NCBI GenBank assembly: GCA_963717375.1
Contig: OY970329.1
Span: 744,001 to 808,000, forward strand
From: VRUE01 sp963717375
GTDB lineage: Bacteria; Actinomycetota; Thermoleophilia; Solirubrobacterales; 70-9
Direction: 5' to 3'
Length of the DNA stretch: 64,000 nucleotides
Below the pieces are notes generated by a model. It was not told the origin of the DNA. It did not search any database and worked only from the letters and a program-made list of their open reading frames with translations. The position numbers and the translations under genes were made by a program. Numbering within the stretch: the first letter of the stretch is position 1; every line of letters starts with the position of its first letter. Below are positions 1 to 8,284 of the stretch, in pieces.

Positions 1-494
1 GTGAGATCGGCGACGGCTTCAAGGTCGCGATGAGCGCCCTCGACAACGGCCGCTACAGCGTCGCCGCCGGCTGCGTCGGCATCTGCGAAGGCTGCGTCGA
101 AGCCTCTGTCACCTACGCCAAGGAGCGCAAGCAGTTCGGCGTCCCCCTTGCCCGCTTCCAGCTGGTCCAGGAGATGATCGCCGACATGATCCTCAAGCGC
201 GATGCCTCGCGGATGCTGGTCTACCGCGCCGGCGTGCTCAAGGACGAAGGCAAGCCCAACACCACCGAGACGTCCGTGGCCAAGCTGTACGCGACCGAGT
301 CGGCGGTCGAATGCGCCAACCTGGCGATCCAGGTCCACGGTGGCGCCGGCTACGTCGACGACTACCCGGTCGAGCGCTACCTGCGCGACGCCCGCGTCAC
401 CACCCTCTACGAGGGCACCTCGCAGATCCAGAAGATGATCATCGGCCGCGCCGCGACCGGGATCAACGCGATGACGCCGATGGTGGCCGAGTAG
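1..494 (+). CDS. Acyl-CoA dehydrogenase, C-terminal part (5' end outside window)
   Basis: The reading frame is already open at base 3 and ends at 494, so only about 163 C-terminal residues are visible. They carry the conserved acyl-CoA dehydrogenase segment GFKVAMSALDNGR, the YAKERKQFG helix and the closing YEGTSQIQ motif that binds the FAD of the neighbouring subunit. The family oxidises acyl-CoA to trans-2-enoyl-CoA with FAD, passing electrons to ETF. The enoyl-CoA hydratase starts three bases after the stop, so the two are cotranscribed and supply consecutive beta-oxidation steps. Substrate chain length cannot be read from this fragment. Confidence 0.93.
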   Translation, partial: EIGDGFKVAMSALDNGRYSVAAGCVGICEGCVEASVTYAKERKQFGVPLARFQLVQEMIADMILKRDASRMLVYRAGVLKDEGKPNTTETSVAKLYATESAVECANLAIQVHGGAGYVDDYPVERYLRDARVTTLYEGTSQIQKMIIGRAATGINAMTPMVAE

Positions 495-497
495 CCC

Positions 498-1268
498 TTG
501 GCCGAGTTGGTCGAGAGCTCACGCGACGGCGGCGTCGTCCTGCTTCGCCTCAACCGGCCCGAGGCGCGCAACGCGCTCTCGCCGGAGCTGATGGAGGAGC
601 TGGCGAGCGAGCTCGAGCGGCTTGACCCCGACCCCGAGGTGCGCTGCGTCGTCATCGCCGGCTCGGAGAAGGTCTTCGCCGCCGGTGCCGACATCAAGGC
701 GATGAGCGAGCGCTCCTTCGCCGAGGCGCTGCGCCACCCGGCGGCGTCCTTCTGGCGCCGCCTCGCCGCGATCAAGACGCCGATGGTCGCCGCCGTCTCC
801 GGCTACGCGCTGGGCGGCGGCTGCGAGCTCGCTCTCGCCTGCGACATGATCGTCGCCTCGGTCGGAGCCAGCTTCGGCCAACCGGAGATCAACCTCGGGA
901 TCATCCCCGGTGGCGGCGGCACCCAGCGGCTGGCGCGGGTGCTGGGCAAGCAGCGGGCGATGGAGTACGTGCTGACCGGCAAGCGCTTCGATGCAGAGAC
1001 AGCGCGCGAGCTGGGGCTCGTCAACCGGGTCGCAGCAGAAGACGCCTGGTTGGAGGAGGCGATGTCACTCGCCAAGGAAGTCGCTGAGAAGCCACCGATC
1101 GCGGCTCGCCTCGCCAAGCAGGCCGTGCTGGTCGCCGAGGAGACCGCCCTCTCCCCCGGGATCGAGAACGAGCGGCGCCTCTACGAGCTGGCGATGGCGA
1201 CCGACGATCGCGTCGAGGGCATGGTGGCCTTCCTCGAGAAGCGCGAGCCGAAGTTCGAGGGCAAGTGA
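498..1268 (+). CDS. Enoyl-CoA hydratase/isomerase (crotonase family)
   Basis: A 256-residue crotonase with a TTG start three bases after the dehydrogenase stop. Residues 61-65 (AAGAD) and the glycines at 106-108 form the oxyanion hole. Both catalytic glutamates of true hydratases are present: Glu110 in GGGCE and Glu130 in QPE. It should hydrate trans-2-enoyl-CoA to L-3-hydroxyacyl-CoA. The length is standard. The stop overlaps the next start (TGATG), indicating translational coupling in a beta-oxidation operon. Confidence 0.92.
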   Translation: MAELVESSRDGGVVLLRLNRPEARNALSPELMEELASELERLDPDPEVRCVVIAGSEKVFAAGADIKAMSERSFAEALRHPAASFWRRLAAIKTPMVAAVSGYALGGGCELALACDMIVASVGASFGQPEINLGIIPGGGGTQRLARVLGKQRAMEYVLTGKRFDAETARELGLVNRVAAEDAWLEEAMSLAKEVAEKPPIAARLAKQAVLVAEETALSPGIENERRLYELAMATDDRVEGMVAFLEKREPKFEGK

Positions 1269-1753
1269 TGGCCAACGTCTTCGATCCCCACTTCGAGGAG
1301 TCAAGCGATCGAGATGGCTTCACCTACAGGCGCGCGAAGCTGGGCACCCAGGCCGGCGCTGAGCGACTCGGCGCCAGCCTCTTGGCACTTGCCCCTGGCC
1401 AGGCCGCCTTCCCCCTGCACTACCACCTCGGCAACGAGGAGATGCTGGTGGTGATCGCCGGCACGCCCTCGCTGCGCACCCTCGACGGCGAGCGCGAGCT
1501 CGAAACCGGCGAGGTCGTCTCCTTCCCCCGCGGCGAGACCGGCGCACACCAGGTCGTCAACCGCAGCGAGCAGGAGGCGCGCGTCCTGCTGATCAGCGAG
1601 ATGAACGCCCCGGAGGTCGTCGTGCGGCCGGAGTCGGGCAAGCTGAGCGCCCTCGGCCGCCCCCCGGGCGGCCGAGGCGAGGGCATGCACAAGGTCTTCC
1701 ACCAAAGCGACGAGGTCTCGTTCTGGGAGGGCGAGGACCCACCGCCGTCATGA
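1268..1753 (+). CDS. Cupin-domain protein
   Basis: A 161-residue single-domain cupin. The first cupin motif is recognisable in PLHYHLGNEEMLVVIAG, with two His and a Glu as metal ligands, followed by FPRGETGAH of the second motif. I chose the ATG at 1268 overlapping the preceding stop; a GTG one codon earlier (1265) is also possible. Enzymatic function is not predictable from a lone cupin. Its place inside a beta-oxidation operon, with its end overlapping the next start (ATGA), suggests an accessory or sensing role in the same pathway, which is inference. Confidence 0.82.
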   Translation: MANVFDPHFEESSDRDGFTYRRAKLGTQAGAERLGASLLALAPGQAAFPLHYHLGNEEMLVVIAGTPSLRTLDGERELETGEVVSFPRGETGAHQVVNRSEQEARVLLISEMNAPEVVVRPESGKLSALGRPPGGRGEGMHKVFHQSDEVSFWEGEDPPPS

Positions 1754-2943
1754 GCAGCTCGGGGGTGGAACGGATTGGGGTCGTCGGCGCCGGCACGATG
1801 GGCGCCGGGATCGCCCAGGTCGCGGCGCTGGGCGGATACGAGACGCGGCTCTACGACCCAGTCCCGGCCGCGCTCGAGACGGGACTGGAGAATCTGCACG
1901 CGGCCCTCAACAAGGGCGCCACAAAGGGACTGTGGAGCGAGGTCGAAGCCGACGAGGCGAGCGGCCGGGCGGGCGGCGCGCACAGCCTCGGCGATCTTGC
2001 CGAATGCGACCTGGTGGTCGAGGCCGCGCCGGAGGATCTAAGCCTGAAGCGCGAGCTGTTCGCTTCGCTGGCTGAGGCCTGCGGCCCGGCGACGATCCTC
2101 GCCAGCAACACCTCCTCGCTGCCGGTGACCGCGATCGCTGCCCTGGTGCCACAGCGCGAGCGCGTCGTCGGCATGCACTTCTTCAACCCGCCGGCGCTGA
2201 TGAAGCTGGTCGAGGTCGTCGCCACCGAGGACTCCGCGCCCGCGGCGCTCAACGCCACAGCCGAGGTCGGCAGGCGCATGGGTCGCACGCCGATCCGCGC
2301 CAAGGACAGCCCCGGCTTCATCGCCAACCGGCTGGCCCGGCCCTTCACCCTGGAGTCGCTGCGCATGCTCGCCGAGGGATTGGCCGACGCCGAGACGATC
2401 GACCGCGTCTGCCGCCTCGGCGGCGGCTTCCGCATGGGCCCGTTCGAGCTGATCGATTTGATCGGGCTCGACGTCAACCTCAGCGTCGCCCGCTCCTTCT
2501 ACGCCCAGGGCGGCGAGCCGGAGCGCTGGCGGCCGAGCAAGATCCAGGAAGAGCTGGTGGCCGAAGGGCGGCTGGGACGCAAGAGCGGCCAGGGCTTCTA
2601 CAAGTACGACGGCAACAAGCGCCGCGAGCCCGATCCCGACATCGGCGTCGAGGCGCCGACGCTCGACCCAGAGGACCTGGCGAAAATCGATCCCGCCGCG
2701 GCCACGATCATCCCCCGCCTCTTCGCCCAGATCGCCAACGAGGCCGCGTTCGCGCTCGAAGAGGAGATCGGCTCGGCCGCCGATATGGACACGGCGATGC
2801 GGCTCGGCTTCAACTGGCCGCGCGGGCCCCTGGAGCTGACGGAGCTGGTCGGCGCCGGACCCGCTGTAGCGCTGCTCGAAGAGCTGCGCGAGCAGCGCGG
2901 CGAGGCCTACAGCCCGGCGCCACGACTGGCAGCCGCGGCCTAG
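1750..2943 (+). CDS. 3-hydroxyacyl-CoA dehydrogenase (3-hydroxybutyryl-CoA dehydrogenase type)
   Basis: A 397-residue NAD-dependent dehydrogenase. The Rossmann motif GAGTMG sits at residues 13-18. The catalytic pair is seen as His143 in HFFNP and the Glu of VVEAAPED near residue 91, and Asn120 lies in SNTSS. The C-terminal half contains two helical 3HCDH domains, making it longer than the usual ~285 residues. It oxidises L-3-hydroxyacyl-CoA to 3-ketoacyl-CoA, the step after the upstream hydratase. Its ATG overlaps the cupin stop by four bases. No thiolase follows within the operon. Confidence 0.93.
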   Translation: MSSSGVERIGVVGAGTMGAGIAQVAALGGYETRLYDPVPAALETGLENLHAALNKGATKGLWSEVEADEASGRAGGAHSLGDLAECDLVVEAAPEDLSLKRELFASLAEACGPATILASNTSSLPVTAIAALVPQRERVVGMHFFNPPALMKLVEVVATEDSAPAALNATAEVGRRMGRTPIRAKDSPGFIANRLARPFTLESLRMLAEGLADAETIDRVCRLGGGFRMGPFELIDLIGLDVNLSVARSFYAQGGEPERWRPSKIQEELVAEGRLGRKSGQGFYKYDGNKRREPDPDIGVEAPTLDPEDLAKIDPAAATIIPRLFAQIANEAAFALEEEIGSAADMDTAMRLGFNWPRGPLELTELVGAGPAVALLEELREQRGEAYSPAPRLAAAA

Positions 2944-2945
2944 CC

Positions 2946-4763
2946 ATGGACGACTTCACGGAGGCGCGCCGCGGCCTCGTCGCCCCCTTCGACCCGCCGC
3001 GGGTCGAGGACGAGAACGGTCGCACGGTCTGGGAGCTGGAGTCCTACGCCTTTCTCGACTCCGATTCGCCCGCCACCGCCAACCCGAGCCTCTGGCGCCA
3101 GTCGCAGCTCTGTCGCGTCGCCGGCCTCTTCGAGCTGGCGCCGGGCTTCTACCAGCTGCGCGGCTTCGACCTCTCCAACATGCACGTGATCGAGGGCCGC
3201 GAGGGAATCGTCGTGATCGACCCGCTCGTCTCCGCCGAGACTGCCGCCGCAGCGCTGGCCCTCTACCGCGAGCACCGCGGCGATCGCCCCGTCACCGGCC
3301 TGATCTACACCCACAGCCACGTCGATCACTTCGGCGGCGCCAAGGGCGTCGTCTCCGAAGAGGAAATCGAGTCCCGCCGGATCCCCGTCCTAGCCCCCGC
3401 CGGCTTCCTCCACCACGCGGTCAGCGAGAACGTCTTCGCCGGCACCGCGATGGGCCGCCGTGCCGGCTACATGTACGGGGCGCTACTCGGGCGCGGACCC
3501 GAGGGGCAGATCGGCTCCGGCCTCGGCCAGACCACCTCGCTGGGCACGATCACGCTGATCCCGCCCAACCTCGACATCGTCGAGACCGGCCAGGAGGAGG
3601 TCGTCGACGGAGTGCGGATGAGCTTCCAGCTGACCCCCGGGACCGAGGCGCCGGCGGAGATGAACATCCACTTCCCCGACGCGCGCGTCCTCTGCATCGC
3701 CGACAACGCCGCCCGCTCGATGCACAACATCCTCACCCCGCGCGGCGCCCTGGTCCGCGATCCGCGCGTCTGGGCGCACTACCTCGACCAGGCGATCGAC
3801 CTCTTCGCCGCCGAGTCCGACGTTCTCTTCGCCGGCCACCACTGGCCCTGTTGGGGCGCCGAGCAGATCGTCGGCTACCTGGAAAAGCAGCGCGACCTCT
3901 ACACCTACCTGCACGACCAGACCCTGCGCCTGCTCAATCAGGGCCACACCGGGCCGGAGATCGCCGAGCTGATCGAGCTGCCGCCGAGCCTCGCCGAGGA
4001 GTGGCACTGCCGCGAGTACTACGGCTCGATCAGCCACAACACCAAGGCGATCTACCAGCGCTACATGGGGTGGTTCGACGGCAACCCCGCCCACCTCTGG
4101 GAGCACCCGCCGGTCGAGCAGGCGCGCCGCTACGTCGAGTTCATGGGCGGCGCCGAGGCGGTGTTGGAGAAGGCTCGCGCCAGCTTCGAGGCGGGCGACT
4201 ACCGCTGGGTCGCCGAGGTCGTCAACCACGTCGTCTTCGCCGAGCCCGAGAACACGGCGGCGCGCGAGCTGCAGGCCGAGACACTCGAGCAGCTCGGCTA
4301 CGGCGCCGAGAACGCGAGCTGGCGCAACTTCTTCCTGATGGGGGCCAAGGAGCTGCGCGAGGGCATCTCGGGCACCCCGACCGCCGCCGCCCCGCCCGAC
4401 GTGCTCGCCCGCCTCACCGTCAGCCAGCTGCTCGACGCGATGGCGATCCGCCTCAACGGCCCCCGCGCCGCCGAGCAGCAGCTGCGAATCGACTGGACCG
4501 TGACCGACCCCGACGAGCAGCATGCGGTCACGGTCCGCAACGGCGTCCTCCGCCACCGTCCCGGCAGCCACGGCCCTGCCGCCGAAGCCACTCTCGCGGT
4601 CGAGCGCGAGGCCCTCAACCAGCTTCTGCTCAAAACCGCCGACATCGGCGATCTGGCCGAGAGCGGCCGCCTCAGGGTCGAGGGCGACGGCGTCAAGCTC
4701 GGCGAGCTGCTCGGCCTGCTCGACGAGCCCGACCCGGGCTTCGCCATTGTCACCCCGGACTAA
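2946..4763 (+). CDS. SdsA1-type alkyl sulfatase (metallo-beta-lactamase fold)
   Basis: A 605-residue protein of the linear alkyl/aryl sulfatase family. The binuclear zinc motif THSHVDH is at residues 122-128, followed by the family-specific EMNIHFP and FAGHHWPCWG segments. An alkyl-sulfatase dimerisation domain lies in the middle and an SCP2-like domain occupies roughly the last 120 residues. The family cleaves sulfate esters such as dodecyl sulfate to alcohol plus sulfate. No obvious signal peptide is seen, unlike secreted SdsA1. It starts two bases after the dehydrogenase stop, so released alcohols could feed the upstream beta-oxidation enzymes, which is inference. Confidence 0.9.
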   Translation: MDDFTEARRGLVAPFDPPRVEDENGRTVWELESYAFLDSDSPATANPSLWRQSQLCRVAGLFELAPGFYQLRGFDLSNMHVIEGREGIVVIDPLVSAETAAAALALYREHRGDRPVTGLIYTHSHVDHFGGAKGVVSEEEIESRRIPVLAPAGFLHHAVSENVFAGTAMGRRAGYMYGALLGRGPEGQIGSGLGQTTSLGTITLIPPNLDIVETGQEEVVDGVRMSFQLTPGTEAPAEMNIHFPDARVLCIADNAARSMHNILTPRGALVRDPRVWAHYLDQAIDLFAAESDVLFAGHHWPCWGAEQIVGYLEKQRDLYTYLHDQTLRLLNQGHTGPEIAELIELPPSLAEEWHCREYYGSISHNTKAIYQRYMGWFDGNPAHLWEHPPVEQARRYVEFMGGAEAVLEKARASFEAGDYRWVAEVVNHVVFAEPENTAARELQAETLEQLGYGAENASWRNFFLMGAKELREGISGTPTAAAPPDVLARLTVSQLLDAMAIRLNGPRAAEQQLRIDWTVTDPDEQHAVTVRNGVLRHRPGSHGPAAEATLAVEREALNQLLLKTADIGDLAESGRLRVEGDGVKLGELLGLLDEPDPGFAIVTPD

Positions 4764-4813
4764 AGTCGGCGCCGAGGCGAAGCCGGCAAGCCCAAAAAGA
4801 GTGGGAGAAAAGC

Positions 4814-6295
4814 GTGCAGAGCAAAGCGATTGAGATCCCACGAAAGATCGGAGCGATCACGCTCGCGGCGGCCCTTCTCTGCCTAGTCGGGACCGCCGCC
4901 GCCCGTGCCGCCGACAGCGTCTACTGGGTCAACTACGCGGCGAGCAAGGTCTCCCGCGCAAACCAAAGCGGGGGCGGCGGAGGCGACGTCCCGATACCCG
5001 CCGGCACCCTCGACGGACCACGGGGCCTGGCGATCGACGCCGCCGCCGGGAAGGTCTACTGGGCGAACGAGAACAACAACACGATCGGGTATTCAAGCCT
5101 TGACGGCAGCGGAACCTCTTTTCTCAACACGGCCGGATCGACGATCGACAAACCGATCGGCCTCGCGATCGATCCTGCCGCCGGCAAGGCTTACTGGACC
5201 AGCTCCCAGGGCGGAAAAATCTCCTACGCCAACCTGAACGGGACCGGCGGTGGCGACCTCAACACGGCGGGAGCGACGGTGGACGAACCGTCCGGCCTAG
5301 CGGTCGATCCCACCCTGGGGCGCGTCTACTGGACCAACCGCGGCGGCAAAAAGATCTCCTACGCCAACTTGAACGGGACGGGCGGCGCGGATCTCGACAT
5401 CGGCGGCGCGCCGGTCGACAGCCCCGAAGGCGTGGCGATCGACACCGCGGGCGAACGGGTCTACTGGACCAACAACGACAGCGGCACGATCGGATACGCC
5501 GAGCTGAACGGAGGCAGAGGCGGACAGCTCGACCCCGACGGAGCACCGGTGGACAAACCCGTCGGCCTCGCGGTCGATTCCCCGGCCGGCAAGATCTACT
5601 GGGCGAACTCCGGCAGCGACACAATCGCCTACGCGAGCCTGATCGGCACCGTCGGCGGGCAGGTCGAAACCAGGGGAGCGACGACCAGCGGCGTTGCCTT
5701 CCCGGTCCTGCTCGAGTCTCCACGCAACACCGAACTCCCATACGTGCAGGGATTGCACCAGCCGGGCGCCACTCTCGCCTGCACGCAGGGCAAGTGGAGA
5801 TCCGACCTGCTCGAGTCCTTCCTCTACGCCGCACCGCAGAGCTTCGCCTACCAGTGGTTCAGAAACGGAAAGCCGATCGACGGCGCAACCGCCTCGAGCC
5901 TCGTGGCCGACAAGGTCGGCGCCTACAGATGCGGCGTCGCCGCAACCAACTTCGCCGGCTCGAACGGGAGCCTGAGCGGCACCGACTTCGCGGTCAACGC
6001 CACCGTCCGCATCAAGAAGATCACCTCCAACCGGCGCAAGGGCACAGCCATCCTGCGGATCGCGGTGACCGGTAGAGGCCGGCTGGACGTCTACGGAACG
6101 GGCGTCGCCAACGCGCAGAGGAAACACGCCACGGGCACCGTCAAGCTCATGATCAGGACAAGCGGCAAGGCGCGGATCAAGCTGAGAAATACCGGCAGGG
6201 CGAGGGTCAGGACCAGGATCGCCTACCTGCCGGAAGGCGGCAAGGCGATCAAGCGCTCGAAGACGGTCGTGCTGAAGAAGCGCCTGCGGCGCTAG
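4814..6295 (+). CDS. Secreted YWTD-type six-bladed beta-propeller protein
   Basis: A 493-residue protein. The GTG at 4814 is preceded six bases upstream by GGGAG. It opens with a signal peptide (hydrophobic stretch around residues 12-28, ending near AARAAD). Six repeats of about 43 residues each carry a YW motif (VYWVN, VYWAN, AYWTS, VYWTN, VYWTN, IYWAN), the hallmark of a six-bladed LDL-receptor-type propeller. An Ig-like segment with two Cys and a basic, beta-rich C-terminus follow. It is probably an exported binding protein; the ligand is unknown. Its stop overlaps the convergent zinc-finger gene by four bases. Confidence 0.85.
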   Translation: MQSKAIEIPRKIGAITLAAALLCLVGTAAARAADSVYWVNYAASKVSRANQSGGGGGDVPIPAGTLDGPRGLAIDAAAGKVYWANENNNTIGYSSLDGSGTSFLNTAGSTIDKPIGLAIDPAAGKAYWTSSQGGKISYANLNGTGGGDLNTAGATVDEPSGLAVDPTLGRVYWTNRGGKKISYANLNGTGGADLDIGGAPVDSPEGVAIDTAGERVYWTNNDSGTIGYAELNGGRGGQLDPDGAPVDKPVGLAVDSPAGKIYWANSGSDTIAYASLIGTVGGQVETRGATTSGVAFPVLLESPRNTELPYVQGLHQPGATLACTQGKWRSDLLESFLYAAPQSFAYQWFRNGKPIDGATASSLVADKVGAYRCGVAATNFAGSNGSLSGTDFAVNATVRIKKITSNRRKGTAILRIAVTGRGRLDVYGTGVANAQRKHATGTVKLMIRTSGKARIKLRNTGRARVRTRIAYLPEGGKAIKRSKTVVLKKRLRR

Positions 6296-6612
6296 CGCGC
6301 GACTCGAAACATCAGCTCGTCCTCGTAACACCAACTCCAGTCCTCGCCAGGCTCGACCGAACGGATCACCGGGTGGCCCGTCTCGGCGTTGTGAGCGGTG
6401 GCGTGCTTGCCTTCCGAGTTGTCGCAACAGCCGATGTGCCCACAGCTCTGACACATCCGCAGATGGACCCACTGCATGCCCAGCTTCAGGCACTCCTCGC
6501 AGCCGGCGATCTCCACCGGCGGGTCGAAGATCTCAATCGAGCGGATGTGGGAACAGGAGGCCGTGACCTGACGATACCGAGGTCGGATCGCCGCGCCGAC
6601 CCCGGCAGGCAC
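6292..6612 (-). CDS. UBP-type zinc finger protein
   Basis: A small protein with the Cys/His pattern of ubiquitin-hydrolase-type zinc fingers: CSH, CEEC, CQSCGHIGCC and H-x3-H-x5-H followed by GEDWSWCYEDE. Actinobacteria carry solitary versions of unknown role. The start is uncertain: GTG at 6612 gives 106 residues, and a TTG at 6654 would run into the divergent greA. The conserved domain begins about 15 residues after the chosen start. It converges on the propeller gene. Confidence 0.75.
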   Translation of the reverse strand: MPAGVGAAIRPRYRQVTASCSHIRSIEIFDPPVEIAGCEECLKLGMQWVHLRMCQSCGHIGCCDNSEGKHATAHNAETGHPVIRSVEPGEDWSWCYEDELMFRVAR

Positions 6613-6635
6613 CCGACATCTGAAAGGCTGGGGCG

Positions 6636-7118
6636 ATGAACGACACAGCCCCAAGCGGAGAGCCGATCACCGAGGAGGGCATCGAGGCCCTGCGTGAGGA
6701 AATCGAGGACCTCGAAGGCCCGGCGCGGACCAAGATGGCGGCGCGGATCAAAGTCGCCCGCGAGGAAGGCGATCTCAAGGAGAACGCCGAGTATCACATC
6801 GCCAAGGAAGACCAGGCCCATCTCGAGACCAAGATCAAGCGCCTGCGAGAGCGCCTGCGCACCGCCGTCGTGGTCGAGATCGACGAGAAAGCCGACACCT
6901 TCGCCTTCGGCCGCACCGCCGAAGTCCTCGACGAAGCCAAAGGCGAAGTCAACAGCTGGAAGCTAGTCGGCTCAACCGAAGCCAACCTCAGCGAGGGCCG
7001 CCTCTCGGCCGAGTCCCCGATCGGCCGCGCCCTGCTCAACGCCAAGGTAGGGAAGCCGATCGAGATCGAGACCCCCAAAGGCTCCCGCACCTTCGTAGTC
7101 CAAAAGCTCGTCGACTGA
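6636..7118 (+). CDS. greA: Transcription elongation factor GreA
   Basis: At 160 residues this is the standard length for GreA. The coiled-coil tip motif GDLKENAEY spans residues 45-53, with the acidic residues Asp46 and Glu49 that stimulate cleavage of backtracked RNA in the polymerase secondary channel. The C-terminal FKBP-like domain ends in GSRTFVVQKLVD. A GAAAGG ribosome-binding site lies about eight bases before the ATG. The gene is monocistronic, divergent from the zinc-finger gene and convergent with trxB. Confidence 0.97.
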   Translation: MNDTAPSGEPITEEGIEALREEIEDLEGPARTKMAARIKVAREEGDLKENAEYHIAKEDQAHLETKIKRLRERLRTAVVVEIDEKADTFAFGRTAEVLDEAKGEVNSWKLVGSTEANLSEGRLSAESPIGRALLNAKVGKPIEIETPKGSRTFVVQKLVD

Positions 7119-7221
7119 CCCAAGGTCGGCTGACCAAGCAGGTCAAGGACGCAGGGAGCGTGGCGTGCTTCGCACGCGAGCGACCGAGGACGCCGAGATG
7201 CGCCGGTCAGCCGACCTTGGG
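7119..7221. repeat. 17-bp perfect inverted repeat with 69-nt loop between greA and trxB
   Basis: The left arm at 7119-7135 begins one base after the greA stop. The right arm at 7205-7221 covers the last codons and stop of trxB and is its exact reverse complement. The loop contains a smaller hairpin (gcgtgc-ttc-gcacgc, 7163-7177). There is no poly-T tract. It may act as a bidirectional terminator or be a mobile palindromic element. Confidence 0.85.
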
Positions 7222-8214
7222 GGCGACCTCTATTGGCTCGCCGCCGGGAAGCCAGTGGGCCTCGGGTGAGGGTGGGGTGTCGCGTAGGTACCACTCGGCG
7301 TCGAGGGCGCCCTTGCAGCCGCTGCCGGCGGCGGTGACCGCCTGGCGGTAGGTGTGGTCGACGACGTCGCCGACGGCGAAGACCCCGGCCAGGTTGGTGC
7401 GAGTCGAGCCCGGCTCGGTCTCGATGTAGCCGTCCTCGTCGGTGTTGACCTGACCCACGACCACCTCCGAGCGGGGAATGTGGCCGATCGCGATGAAGGC
7501 GCCATCCGCAGCGAAGTCCTCGGTCTCGCCGGTCTCGGTGTTGCGCAGGCGCACGTGGTCGAGGCGACCCTTGTCACTGGCGACAAACTCCTCGGCGACA
7601 TAGGGGGTCTTGAAGTCGATGTTGTCCTGTTCGCGAACGCGCGCCTCCATGATCTTCGAGGCGCGGAACTCGTCGCGGCGGTTGACCACGGTCAGCTCGC
7701 TGGCGAACTTGGAGATGAAGATGGAGTCCTCCATCGCCGAGTCGCCGCCGCCGATCACGATCACTTTCTGATCTTTGAAGAAGGCGCCGTCGCAGACACC
7801 GCAGGTGGAAACGCCGCAGCCGCTCAGCTCGATCTCGCCGGGGACCCCGAGCCGTCGCGGTTCCGCGCCCATCGCCAGGATCACGGTTTTCGCCAGGTGC
7901 TCCTCGTCGCCGAGGTAGACCTTCTGCACGCCGCCGTCGGAGAGCTCGACCCGGTCGACGTCATCGCTGACGAAGCGCGTGCCGAAACGCTCCGCCTGGG
8001 CGCGGAACTGAGTCATCATCTCCGGCCCCATGATTCCCTCGGGGTAGCCGGGATAGTTCTCGACGTCGGTCGTATTCTGCAGCTGCCCACCCCACTGAAA
8101 GCCCTCGAAAACGAGCGGCTCGAGGTTGGCGCGCGCGGTGTAGAGGGCGGCGGTATAGCCAGCGGGGCCACCGCCGACGATGATCACGTTCTCGATCTTC
8201 TTAGCGTCTGTCAT
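7207..8214 (-). CDS. trxB: Thioredoxin reductase
   Basis: A 335-residue flavoprotein. The FAD-binding GGGPAG motif is at residues 14-19, the redox-active pair is Cys138 and Cys141 (CGVC, followed by DGAFF), and the NADPH-binding GGGDSA motif comes next. It reduces thioredoxin with NADPH in the cytoplasm. The CGVC pair differs from the common CATC. No thioredoxin gene is adjacent. The last codons lie in the right arm of a long inverted repeat shared with the 3' end of greA. Confidence 0.97.
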   Translation of the reverse strand: MTDAKKIENVIIVGGGPAGYTAALYTARANLEPLVFEGFQWGGQLQNTTDVENYPGYPEGIMGPEMMTQFRAQAERFGTRFVSDDVDRVELSDGGVQKVYLGDEEHLAKTVILAMGAEPRRLGVPGEIELSGCGVSTCGVCDGAFFKDQKVIVIGGGDSAMEDSIFISKFASELTVVNRRDEFRASKIMEARVREQDNIDFKTPYVAEEFVASDKGRLDHVRLRNTETGETEDFAADGAFIAIGHIPRSEVVVGQVNTDEDGYIETEPGSTRTNLAGVFAVGDVVDHTYRQAVTAAGSGCKGALDAEWYLRDTPPSPEAHWLPGGEPIEVAPKVG

Positions 8215-8284
8215 ATCCGCCTCAAGTCTAGTGGCGTTGCCAATACTTCACTTTGTATAGTAGCGCTCAAGGTGCGGCCGCGTT
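8215..8284 (-). promoter_or_regulatory. Probable trxB promoter region
   Basis: This 70-bp gap is unusually AT-rich for the window. Read on the minus strand it contains TTGAGC and, about 18 bases downstream, GTATTG, with an alternative TATACA between them. Either could serve as promoter elements for trxB. The assignment is weak and rests only on composition and spacing. Confidence 0.3.

Noticed and set aside
3851..4813. An in-frame upstream extension of the propeller gene of about 320 codons.
   Set aside because: It is antiphase to the alkyl sulfatase, is Arg/Ala/Pro-rich, and the signal peptide with its ribosome-binding site starts at 4814.
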